Part shown: positions 49,919 through 58,741 of the stretch, one piece after another
Numbering within the stretch: position 1 is the stretch's first letter
Layout: every line of letters starts with the position of its first letter
Source: DATDIC01 sp963777625
GTDB taxonomy: Bacteria; Pseudomonadota; Alphaproteobacteria; Acetobacterales; Acetobacteraceae
Assembly: GCA_963777625.1 (NCBI GenBank)
Contig: CAVZRO010000018.1
Span: forward strand, 62,001 to 126,000
Direction of reading: 5' to 3'
DNA length: 64,000 bases
Program-made: the position numbers and the translations under genes
Notes under the pieces: generated by a model
Told to the model about the DNA's origin: nothing
The model's input: the letters and a program-made list of their open reading frames with translations, nothing else
The model's database searches: none

Positions 49919-52537
49919 ATGAGCGAAACCCTCACCGAGACCGGCCCGCGCTATGATTTCCGCGCCGCGGAACCACGCTGGCAAGCTGCCTGGGCGGAGC
50001 GCGGCTGCTTTCGCGTGGCCGACGTGCCAGCCGACGACAAGCCCAAATACTACGTGCTGGAGATGTTCCCCTACCCGTCCGGCAAAATCCATATGGGGCA
50101 CGTGCGCAACTACACGCTGGGCGACGTGGTGGCGCGCTACAAGCGCGCGCGTGGCTATTCCGTGCTGCACCCGATGGGTTGGGACGCGTTCGGGCTGCCG
50201 GCGGAAAACGCCGCCCGCGAGCGGCGCATCCATCCGGCGAAATGGACCTGGGAGAACATCGCCATCATGCGCGCGGAGTTGCAGCGCATGGGCCTGTCGC
50301 TCGACTGGAGCCGCGAGTTCGCCACCTGCGATCCGGCCTATTACGGGCACCAGCAAAAGCTGTTCCTGGATTTCCTGCGCGCCGGCCTGGCCGAGCGGAA
50401 GGAAAGCTGGGTGAACTGGGACCCCGTCGATGGAACCGTGCTGGCCAATGAGCAGGTGATCGAAGGCCGCGGCTGGCGGTCGGGCGCACTGGTGGAGAAG
50501 AAGCAGCTCAGCCAGTGGTTCCTGCGCATCACGAAATACGCGCCCGAGTTGCTGTCGGCGCTGGACCGGCTGGAGCGCTGGCCGGAGCGTGTCCGGTTGA
50601 TGCAAGAACGGTGGATCGGCCGCAGCGAAGGCGCGCGCTTGCGTTTCGCGCTGGCTGAACCGGAGCCGGGCATTGCCGAGGTGGAGGTCTATACGACCCG
50701 CCCGGACACGCTGTACGGCATGTCGTTCCTGGCGCTGGCGCCGGAACATCCGTTGGCGACCGCGGTCGCTGCGCGCGATGCAGGGGCGGCGGCGTTCATC
50801 GCCGAAAGTCGCCGCCTGGGGACCAGCGAGGTGGCGATCGAGACCGCCGAGAAGCGCGGCTACGATACCGGGCTGGGGGTGCGCCATCCGTTTCTCAAGG
50901 ACGCCGTATTCCCGGTATGGATCGCCAATTTCGTGCTGATGGAATACGGTACCGGCGCGATCTTCGGCTGTCCGGCGCATGACCAGCGCGACCTTGATTT
51001 CGCCCGCAAGTATAAGCTGCGCGTGCTGCCGGTGGTGTTGCCGCTGGGCGGCGACGCGGACCGGTTCACGGTGGCAGATGAAGCCTATGTGGGACCGGGA
51101 ACGATCTTCCACTCGGCTTTCATGGACGGTCTGGATGTGGAAGAGGGCAAGCGCCGCGCGATCGAGGAACTGGAGGGGCTTGGCGTCGGACGCGGCGAGG
51201 TGAACTGGCGGCTGCGCGACTGGGGCGTGTCGCGGCAACGCTACTGGGGGTGCCCGATTCCGGTCATCCATTGCGGATCATGCGGCGTGGTGCCGGTACC
51301 GGACGACCAGTTGCCGGTGACCCTGCCGGACGATGTGAAGTTCGAGCGGCCGGGCAATCCGCTGGACCATCATCCGACCTGGAAGCATGTCGCCTGTCCG
51401 GTATGCCGCGGTCCGGCCACGCGCGAGACCGACACGTTCGATACGTTCGTCGATAGCTCGTGGTATTTTGCGCGGTTCTGCAGCCCGCGGGCAAAAGAAC
51501 CGCTGACGCGCGATGCGGTCGATCACTGGATGCCGGTCGATCAGTATATCGGCGGGATCGAGCATGCCATCCTGCACCTGCTGTATTCGCGCTTCTTCAC
51601 GCGGGCGATGAAAGACACCGGTCACGTCGCGATGGAGGAGCCATTCGCCGGACTGTTCACGCAGGGGATGGTGACACATGAAAGCTATCGCTCGGCGTCC
51701 GCACCGAACGGCGCGTGGCTGTATCCCGACCAGGTGATCCGGGAGGCGGACGGTAGCGTCGTGCAGCGCGGCACGGGCGAGCCGGTGGTGGTCGGGCGCG
51801 TGGAGGCGATGAGCAAGTCGAAGCGCAACACCGTCGATCCTGAAGCCATCATCGCACGCTACGGCGCCGACACCGCGCGCTGGTTCATCCTGGCGGACAA
51901 CCCGCCGGAACGCGACATGGAGTGGACCGAGGCGGGCGTGGCCGGCGCATTTCGTTTCACGCAGCGTGTATTCCGGCTGGCGGAGGGACTGGCTGGCACG
52001 CAGCCGGGCGACGCGCCTGAACGATTCGGCGAGGCGGCGCGGGCGCTGCGTCGCGCGACCCACCGCACCATCGCGGCGGTGACCGAGGCGCTGGACGGGT
52101 TCGCGTTCAATGTCGCGGTGGCGCGGCTCTACGAGCTGGCCAATGCGATCGCGGAGGCCGAGCGGGCGGCGGCCGAGCCGGGCCTGGCATGGGCGCGGCA
52201 CGAGGCGGTGCGGATATTGGCGCGGCTGGTCAGCCCGATGATGCCGCACCTTGCCGAGGAGGTGCATGCGCAGCTCGATCCCAACGGCGGGTTGGTGGCG
52301 GAGCTGCGCTGGCCGGACGCGGACCCGGCGCTGCTGGCCGCGGCGACGGTGACGATCGCGGTGCAAGTGATGGGGAAGCTGCGAGGCACGATCGAGATGC
52401 CGCCGGATGCGCCGCGGGATGCCAACGTGGCGGCGGCGCGAGCGGAAACCAACGTGGCGCGGGTGCTGGCGGGCAAGCGGATCGTGAAGGAGATCTATGT
52501 GCCGAATCGCATCGTGAACTTCGTGACGGCCGACTAA
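49919..52537 (+). CDS. leuS: Leucyl-tRNA synthetase
   Basis: An 872-residue class Ia synthetase that charges tRNA-Leu. HIGH appears as HMGH at 58-61 (KIHMGHVRNYTLGD), KMSKS as AMSKSKRNTVDP at about 630, and the CP1 editing domain carries TTRPDTLYGMSFLALAPEHP. A zinc-knuckle-like PIPVIHCGSCGVVPVP is present. The length is normal. Its stop TAA shares a base with the lptE ATG (TAATG), so leuS, lptE and holA form a coupled operon, a common alphaproteobacterial arrangement. Confidence 0.97.
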   Translation: MSETLTETGPRYDFRAAEPRWQAAWAERGCFRVADVPADDKPKYYVLEMFPYPSGKIHMGHVRNYTLGDVVARYKRARGYSVLHPMGWDAFGLPAENAARERRIHPAKWTWENIAIMRAELQRMGLSLDWSREFATCDPAYYGHQQKLFLDFLRAGLAERKESWVNWDPVDGTVLANEQVIEGRGWRSGALVEKKQLSQWFLRITKYAPELLSALDRLERWPERVRLMQERWIGRSEGARLRFALAEPEPGIAEVEVYTTRPDTLYGMSFLALAPEHPLATAVAARDAGAAAFIAESRRLGTSEVAIETAEKRGYDTGLGVRHPFLKDAVFPVWIANFVLMEYGTGAIFGCPAHDQRDLDFARKYKLRVLPVVLPLGGDADRFTVADEAYVGPGTIFHSAFMDGLDVEEGKRRAIEELEGLGVGRGEVNWRLRDWGVSRQRYWGCPIPVIHCGSCGVVPVPDDQLPVTLPDDVKFERPGNPLDHHPTWKHVACPVCRGPATRETDTFDTFVDSSWYFARFCSPRAKEPLTRDAVDHWMPVDQYIGGIEHAILHLLYSRFFTRAMKDTGHVAMEEPFAGLFTQGMVTHESYRSASAPNGAWLYPDQVIREADGSVVQRGTGEPVVVGRVEAMSKSKRNTVDPEAIIARYGADTARWFILADNPPERDMEWTEAGVAGAFRFTQRVFRLAEGLAGTQPGDAPERFGEAARALRRATHRTIAAVTEALDGFAFNVAVARLYELANAIAEAERAAAEPGLAWARHEAVRILARLVSPMMPHLAEEVHAQLDPNGGLVAELRWPDADPALLAAATVTIAVQVMGKLRGTIEMPPDAPRDANVAAARAETNVARVLAGKRIVKEIYVPNRIVNFVTAD

Positions 52538-53058
52538 TGCGTCTGGGTCGGCGTGCCCTGCTCGGCGGGTTGACGGTCTCGCTGGGCGGTTGTGGCTTTC
52601 AGCCGGTCTACATGCCGAGCGCGGGCGGCACGCCGGGCGTGGCGGAACGCGAATTGTCCACCATCTATGTCGCCCTGATCCCGGACCGGCCGGGCCAGCT
52701 TTTGCGGCAGGCATTGCAGCAGCGGTTCGAGGGTGCCGGCGGCGCGGCGAAACCGCTCTACACGCTGACCGTGGCGTATTGGATCAGCGGCGAGGGGATC
52801 GGCATCCAGGCGGATACCGTGGTGACGCGCATACGGTTGTTCGGCAACGCCAACTGGACCCTGATCGGGCGGGATCCGGCGCAGACTCGTGTCACCAACG
52901 GGTTCTCCCGCGCCGAGGACGCGGTCAACATCATCGACGAGCAGTATTTCGCGGCCGACCTGCAAACCGAGGCGGCCTATCAGTATCTCGCGCAAGCAAT
53001 GGCGAAGCAGATCAGCGATAGGTTGGCGATCTTTTTCCGACAGAAGGCGAGCGCTTGA
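52537..53058 (+). CDS. lptE: LPS-assembly lipoprotein LptE
   Basis: A 173-residue outer-membrane lipoprotein that plugs the LptD barrel for LPS insertion. The signal is MRLGRRALLGGLTVSLGGC, with a lipobox ending in Cys19 followed by GFQPVYMPS, the family start. The context between leuS and holA is the standard place for lptE. The ATG overlaps the leuS stop. The sequence is weakly conserved, so the assignment rests on lipobox, GFxPVY and position. Confidence 0.9.
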   Translation: MRLGRRALLGGLTVSLGGCGFQPVYMPSAGGTPGVAERELSTIYVALIPDRPGQLLRQALQQRFEGAGGAAKPLYTLTVAYWISGEGIGIQADTVVTRIRLFGNANWTLIGRDPAQTRVTNGFSRAEDAVNIIDEQYFAADLQTEAAYQYLAQAMAKQISDRLAIFFRQKASA

Positions 53059-53074
53059 TGCGCCTGGTCGACGG

Positions 53075-54091
53075 ATGAAGCTCGACGCGCGAAGCGTGCC
53101 GGGGTTTCTGCGCGATCCTGGTGCCTGCCGCGTGGCGCTGCTGTTCGGCGACGATGCGGGGCTGATCCGCGAACGCGCGGAGGCGCTGGTGCGTGTGGTG
53201 GCCGGCACGCTCGATGACCCGTTTCGCGTGACCGAGCTAAATCGCGAGGATTTGCCGCGGATCGTAGAAGAAGCAGCATCGCTGTCGCTGACCGGTGGAC
53301 GACGCGTGGTGCGCGTGCGCGATGCCGGCGAGGCGGCGCTGGGACCGGTGCAGACTGTGCTGAAAGGCGCCGCGCCGGCACTGGTGGTGCTGGAAGCGGG
53401 CGGGCTGCCAAGCCGCTCGCGCCTGCGTTCGGCGGTGGAGGCAGCGCGCGACGGGGTTGCGATCGGGTGTTACCCGGAGGAGGGGCGGACACTGGAAGCG
53501 ACGGTCCGGGCGGTGCTGACCGAGGCCGGGGTGACGGTGGACTCGGAAGCGGTGGCATGGCTGGCCGGACAGCTCGGCGCGGACCGGGCGAGCACGCGGC
53601 GGGAGCTGGAAAAGCTGGCGCTCTATGCTGGGCCGGGCGGCCATATCGACATGGAGGCGGCGGCGGCCTGCGTCGGGGATGTGGCGGGGCTTTCGCTGGA
53701 TGACGCGCTGTTCGCGGCGACCGCCGGTGATGTCGGACTGGCCGACCGGGCGTTGGAAGTGGCGATGGCCGAGGGGGCTAGCCCGGTCGGCGTACTGCGC
53801 GCCGGGCTGATGCACCTGCAGCGACTGCATCGCGCCCGGCTGGCGGTGGATGGTGGGATGAGCGCGGCGGAGGCGGCGAAGGCGGCACGTCCCCCGGTGT
53901 TCTTCCGCCGGGTCGGGGCTTTCACGCGGGCCCTGGGGTTGTGGTCGGCGCCGGCGATGATGGGAGCGATGGGAGGGTTGGCGGAGGCGGAGCGGGCCTG
54001 CAAGCGGACCGGAGCGCCGGACGATGTGATCTGTCGCAATACGGTGCTGGCGTTGGCGCGGCGGGCACGGGCGGCTGGTCGCACAGGGTAG
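53075..54091 (+). CDS. holA: DNA polymerase III subunit delta
   Basis: A 338-residue clamp-loader subunit that opens the beta clamp. Segments are VALLFGDDAGLIRERAEALV, RVVRVRDAGEAALGPVQTVL and WLAGQLGADRASTRRELEKL with LALYAGPGGHIDMEAAAACV. I choose ATG 53075, 16 bases after lptE; the longer frame overlaps lptE. Its place behind leuS and lptE supports the call. The next gene begins 86 bases later. Confidence 0.94.
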   Translation: MKLDARSVPGFLRDPGACRVALLFGDDAGLIRERAEALVRVVAGTLDDPFRVTELNREDLPRIVEEAASLSLTGGRRVVRVRDAGEAALGPVQTVLKGAAPALVVLEAGGLPSRSRLRSAVEAARDGVAIGCYPEEGRTLEATVRAVLTEAGVTVDSEAVAWLAGQLGADRASTRRELEKLALYAGPGGHIDMEAAAACVGDVAGLSLDDALFAATAGDVGLADRALEVAMAEGASPVGVLRAGLMHLQRLHRARLAVDGGMSAAEAAKAARPPVFFRRVGAFTRALGLWSAPAMMGAMGGLAEAERACKRTGAPDDVICRNTVLALARRARAAGRTG

Positions 54092-54177
54092 GAGTCGCCG
54101 GAGGTGTGAGCTGCTTCACAGCGCCGTCGGGGACGCCCGGTTTCGCTGCGATTCGACCTGAAAGAGGAGCCAGGTCG

Positions 54178-54366
54178 ATGATGGAGAACGAGACTGCCGA
54201 ACAATTGCGGAAGTTGGTGCGGGCGGCCGAGGCGTTGGGTGCACCGCCCGATCGAACGGTGTTGCTGTACCGGCGGGAAGTGAATCCTGAGACAGGTCGC
54301 ACGGTGCTGAGTTGGTGGGTGGAACCGCGCCAGCGGCTGACGGCGGATTATACCGAACGGCGTTGA
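54178..54366 (+). CDS. Small conserved-looking hypothetical protein (62 aa)
   Basis: A 62-residue soluble protein (MMENETAEQLRKLVRAAEAL, ending PRQRLTADYTERR). The tandem ATGATG start has a strong AGAGGAG ten bases upstream, which is the main reason to accept it. One amphipathic helix is followed by a short strand-rich part (RTVLLYRREVNPETGRTVLS). No domain is recognised. It is after holA on the same strand and may be cotranscribed. Confidence 0.6.
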   Translation: MMENETAEQLRKLVRAAEALGAPPDRTVLLYRREVNPETGRTVLSWWVEPRQRLTADYTERR

Positions 54367-54440
54367 GTATGACCGATGTTTGTCATCTCCGCGCAAGCAG
54401 GACTCAGGGTGACTCTCCGGAATTCCGCGCTTTTGCCTGG

Positions 54441-54461
54441 ATGCCCGCTTTTCGCGGGCAT
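54441..54461. repeat. Dispersed hairpin near lpxA
   Basis: ATGCCCGC-TTTTC-GCGGGCAT has an 8-bp stem and is followed by GACGAG. It is the same type as those at 38722 and 55527. It lies between the 62-residue gene and the convergent lpxA and could help to end transcription. Confidence 0.7.
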
Positions 54462-54476
54462 GACGAGACGGGCGGG

Positions 54477-55316
54477 CTATGCGTCGCCTGCCGCCGATGA
54501 GCGGATCAGGCCGCGGTGGCTGGGTGCATCGATGAAGTCGAGCACTTCCGCGACCAGCTTGTCGCCGCTCCAGCGCGCACGCACCTGGGCGAGCCGGTCG
54601 GCGAACACTCCTTGAGGGCCGAACAGGCATTGGAAGGCGGCGCGCAAGGTCATGATCTGGTCCTTGTCGAAGCCGCGGCGCTTCAGTCCGATCACGTTCA
54701 GTCCTGCCAGCCGCGCGCGATTGCCGATCACGCTGCCGAACGGGATGACATCGGCTTCGACCCCGGACACGCCGCCGATCATCGCCGCGCGGCCGATCCG
54801 GACATATTGATGGATCGCCGCCGATCCGCCGATCACTGCATGATCGGCGATGCTGACATGGCCACCCATTACCACGTTATTGGCAATGATGACGTGCTGG
54901 CCCACCGTGCAGTCATGCGCCACATGCGCCACCGCCATCAGCATGCAATCGGTGCCGACGCGGGTTATTCCCTTGCCGGTGACTGTACCGCGATGGATCG
55001 TGCAATGCTCTCGGACATGTGTCCGCGCGCCGATTTCGCACCGGGTGGGTTCGCCGCGGTATTTCAGGTCCTGCGGTTCCAGGCCGACGGTGCAGAACGG
55101 ATACAGCAATACATCTCGTCCAATGCGGGTGTGTCCATCGACGACGACATGCGAGACTAGGCGGACCCCGTCCTCGATCACAACATGCGGACCAATCGAA
55201 CAAAACGGGCCGATCCGAACGCCACGACCGAGTTCCGCTCCATGCGCGACAACCGCGCTGGGGTGGATTGCTTCCGCGGCGGACGCGCGTTCAAGCCGTG
55301 CAGCTACAATGTCCAT
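54477..55316 (-). CDS. lpxA: UDP-N-acetylglucosamine acyltransferase
   Basis: A 279-residue left-handed beta-helix acyltransferase, first step of lipid A synthesis. Hexapeptide repeats start at IHPSAVVAHGAELGRGVRIG. The catalytic His region is LMAVAHVAHDCTVGQHVIIA, and RLAGLNVIGLKRRGFDKDQI is the typical C-terminal domain start. The usual neighbours lpxD, fabZ and lpxB are absent, so lpxA is unlinked here. The 5' gap of 340 bases holds repeats. Confidence 0.96.
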   Translation of the reverse strand: MDIVAARLERASAAEAIHPSAVVAHGAELGRGVRIGPFCSIGPHVVIEDGVRLVSHVVVDGHTRIGRDVLLYPFCTVGLEPQDLKYRGEPTRCEIGARTHVREHCTIHRGTVTGKGITRVGTDCMLMAVAHVAHDCTVGQHVIIANNVVMGGHVSIADHAVIGGSAAIHQYVRIGRAAMIGGVSGVEADVIPFGSVIGNRARLAGLNVIGLKRRGFDKDQIMTLRAAFQCLFGPQGVFADRLAQVRARWSGDKLVAEVLDFIDAPSHRGLIRSSAAGDA

Positions 55317-55526
55317 GCAACGCGGGCCCCTTTTGCGCGCTCTGCGATCTGATAATGCAGGCTAGTGGCGCCGCCGAGGGTCGACCAACTCAATCATTGT
55401 TGCCGGATATTTCGCGTGCTGCCTGTAACTGGTTGTTTCACACCTGTTGCATCCCGCCGGCGCGTCGTGCGCGATGCGGGAAATGCCTTATGCGCTGGGG
55501 CACGGGAGTTCCAGCGGCGGACGTGG

Positions 55527-55610
55527 ATTCCCGCTTTCGCGGGAATGACGAGGAGCGGGAATGACGAGGTTGCGCGGGAATGACGAGGTTGCGCAGGAAT
55601 GACGAGATGC
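55527..55610. repeat. Hairpin with GGGAATGACGAG tandem units
   Basis: The hairpin ATTCCCGC-TTTC-GCGGGAAT (55527-55546), identical to the one at 38722, is followed by about three 19-base units (GCGGGAATGACGAGGTTGC). The 55317-55658 gap otherwise shows no gene; the lpxA promoter should lie near 55320-55400. Confidence 0.85.
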
Positions 55611-55658
55611 GCGGTGGTTTCCAAATGAACCATTAGTATGTGCTGAAATCAGATGCTG

Positions 55659-58600
55659 CTATCGAGCGGCCATGCGGGCCGGAGACACGTTCGCTCCGCC
55701 TTCGCCGATAATGGCGAACGGGGCCCAGAAGAACGGGTGGGCCAAACTGGCTTGTCCCTGAGCGGCGGTCTGCAGCAGCGAAAGCTGTGATTCACGCAGG
55801 GCGGCGGCGACCCCGATGCCCGGATTATCCTTGATCCGCCCCAAGGTGTCCGCCACGAGATAAGCGGCCACTTTGTCGCTCACGTCCCAGTGGGTGACCA
55901 TCAGGCCGCGGGCGCCGGCAAAGAAGAAGGCGCGCGCCAAGCCGGACAGGCTCTCGCCCGCCGTGGTGCCGCCGGGGCCACCGGAATTGCAGGCCGATAA
56001 AATCACCAGATTGGCATCCAGGTCCATGCCGACCACGTCGGTGGCGGTGAGCAGGGCGCCGCGGGCACTCGCGGCACCCGGCGGGACGGAGGTGACGATG
56101 GCCGGCTCGCTCTGGCAACGCAGTTCGGACGGCAGCAGCGCGTGCGTGGCGAAATGCAGAATGCGGTAATCCTTGAGCGAGGTCTTCAGCACCGCCGGGG
56201 CGGTGAATGCGCGTCCCAGCAGCTCATCCGACGGGCTGGCGCCAAGAATTTGGCGAGCCACGTCCAGTTCCTTGGTGGCGAAGGGCAGGGCGGGCAGTTC
56301 GCCGAATAACTGGGCGCTTTCGGCACAGGCGGGTCCAGGGAACAAGGCCTGGGCCTGCGCCGGGGTGGGGGGCACGAAATCACCGAACCCGAACCAGGGG
56401 CGCGTGGCCCGGGAATCCCCGGCAATCTTCCGCAGGCTGACGAAGTTGCTCGGTGCCGGCACATGGGCGATCGCGAGTTTTCGCATCAGCCACGGTGCGG
56501 CGGCCAGGTTGTCGGGCTGGGCTGGGCCGGTCAGCAGCACCTCGAACGGGATCGACAGCAGCGGACCGGACGGGGCGACCACCAGCGCCGTCTCGCCATC
56601 CAGCGCGGTGGCGCCGAAGCCGCCAAGGGTGGTGTCGTACAGTTCGCGCGCGGCGGCGATGTTGAAGGTGGGCAGGCCGGCGGCGGTGAGTTCGATGCTC
56701 GCCCGCGTATCATGCACGAGCTTCGCCATCCGCGGTATTCCACCGTCCACCTTGGCGATCGCGATCGTGTTGTCGCGCAACAGGAAGGCCCAGCCGTCCT
56801 TGTCGCCGAGCACGATCGAGACGAACGCCTCGTGCGGGTGCAGCGCCGCCAGCACCGCCGCGGCCGGCACGACCTGCTGGACAAGCTGGCCGTAATTGGG
56901 CGAGGCGGCCTGCAAGGCAGCGTCGGCCGACGCCAGGGTGGCCTGCGCGGCGTCGATTTGCTTATCGAGGTCGGCAGTGACGCCAGACCCCAGGGCGCTG
57001 CTGCCCGACGATCCGGCGGTCTGGGCTGCCGCCAGTTCGTCGCGCTGACGGTAGAGGCTCTGCAACTTTGCGTTGGCGTCTTCGCGGTTCTTGATCGCCG
57101 CAGCCACCTTTGGATCGCGAGCATTCTCCTGCAACCGGGCGCTGGCCTGCGCGATCTGCTGACTGGTGATACCCGCCTGGGCGAGTTGGGCCGCGACGAA
57201 CATTTCACCGAGCAGGACCTGCTTCTGGGCGGGCTGCTTGTTGGCGGAGGCGGCAAAAGCATCCAGGCACGGGCTTATCAGCGCTGGCACGACGCCAGCC
57301 TTCAGCGTGACCAGCGCTTTGGCGGCATTGCGGCAGATCGGCAGGGCAGTATCGGTATCGCCCACCTGGACGAGCTGCCGTGCGCGCAGCAGGTAGGTCT
57401 CTGCCAGCGGTTTGGAATCCGGCAGAGCCTGGCTGAACGCGGCGGTGGACTGTGACAGGTTGCTGAGCGCGAGGGACGGGTCCCCGGCAGCCTCGGCCGT
57501 GACGCCGGCAGTTCGATAAAGTCGGGCTTGTACGATCGGGCGAGCCAAGCCGCTGCTCAGGGCCAACTGATTGGCCGAAGCGAGCATCGCCTGGCTCTCG
57601 TTTACCTGGCCGAGCAGGCGCAGGACCAGCGCCTCGTAGCGCCGCGTTTCGATCAGACCGAGCAAGGCACCGCGCGCCGCTGGATTGGCCAGCATGTCCT
57701 GATCCGGGACAAGGTCGGGCTCGATCCTGGAGGCGGGGGAGAATTCGCCGACCTTCTGCCTGATGGGAGCGCGTGCGCGCATTACGCTGGGCGGGACGAG
57801 CGTTGTGTAGCCGGCATCGGCCTGCCGCAGCAGCGACAATGCCAGGTCGGTCTGGCCGCGGTTGAGGGCGTCGAGCGCCCGATAATGCGCGAGCCGCGGC
57901 ACGGCGATCGGGTCGGCCGCCTTCGGCGCCAGACGCGCGGCCTCGGTGAACAGTGCGCTCGATTCGGCCAGGGAACCATTATTGGAGAGTTGCAGTGCCA
58001 GCGTCATCAACGCGGTGGATGTCGCCGGGATTGTTCCTCCCGAGTGCTTTCTGCTGCACGGCGACCGCCGCCCGGAACGCCGCTTCGGCGGCGGCCGGGT
58101 TGTCCGACAGATTGGCGCGCGTGCCGGCCGCCATCAGTTCATCGAACTGACCGATATCGCCGGATCTGAAGGCTTGGGCGGCGAGGCGCTGGGCGAGCAC
58201 GGCGTCTGCCTCGGAGTTCGGCATGATGGTGCCGGCGCGTACCAACCCCGACTGCACACCGATAGAGCGTTCCATGACAGTGGCGGCGGGCAGCACACCG
58301 TCGGCGTACCAGGCATGTCCGTTGACCAGCGCGACCATCGCCACGTGCGGCCAACCGCCGACCCGCTGGGTGCATTGCAGCATCTCGGCAGGCTGGCCGC
58401 CAAGAATGCTGGTCGGGGTTGGCGATGAGCAACTGAATCGCTGGTCGATACCGGCGCGCCACGTGCTGGAGGTCGCCAGCTCGCTGATTTGGGATTGGCT
58501 CGCCGGGCCGCCCGGACGCACGCGCGCGCTAGGTTGTTGCCAACTGCCGCAATAGACGTCCGCACCGCCGGTCCCGGAGGGCGACTGGGTGCAGGCTTCA

Positions 58601-58740
58601 TGCACCGAATTTTCGCCAAGCGAGAGCTGGGCCGTTGGCTTGGAACCGCCGAGAAAGTGCACGTAAGCGGAGGGCGGTGGCACCGCGCAGGAGGCCAGGG
58701 GCGCAAGCGCCACTACGATCAGGCGAGAGGCTCGGCGCAT
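55659..58740 (-). CDS. CHAT-domain lipoprotein with TPR-like region (apparent one-base frameshift)
   Basis: One gene read in two frames. The N-terminal 240 residues start with a lipoprotein signal (MRRASRLIVVALAPLASC, lipobox LASC, Cys18). A helical, TPR-like middle follows, and the last 350 residues are a CHAT (caspase-like) domain with the dyad His at about 864 (ILHFATHALLPSE) and Cys at about 918 (VILSACNSGGPGG). The frame breaks near 58026: an extra G in CCGGG turns NNPATSTALMTLALQLSNNG into a stop-bound frame. Corrected, it has about 1026 residues. It begins one base after the exoprotein stop. CHAT proteins are often proteases; a secretion-linked maturation role is inference. Confidence 0.82.
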
Positions 58741-58741
58741 C

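Noticed and set aside
53500..54630. Long minus-strand frame opposite holA and the 62-residue gene
   Set aside because: Arginine/proline-rich composition typical of antisense frames in GC-rich DNA; holA is well supported.
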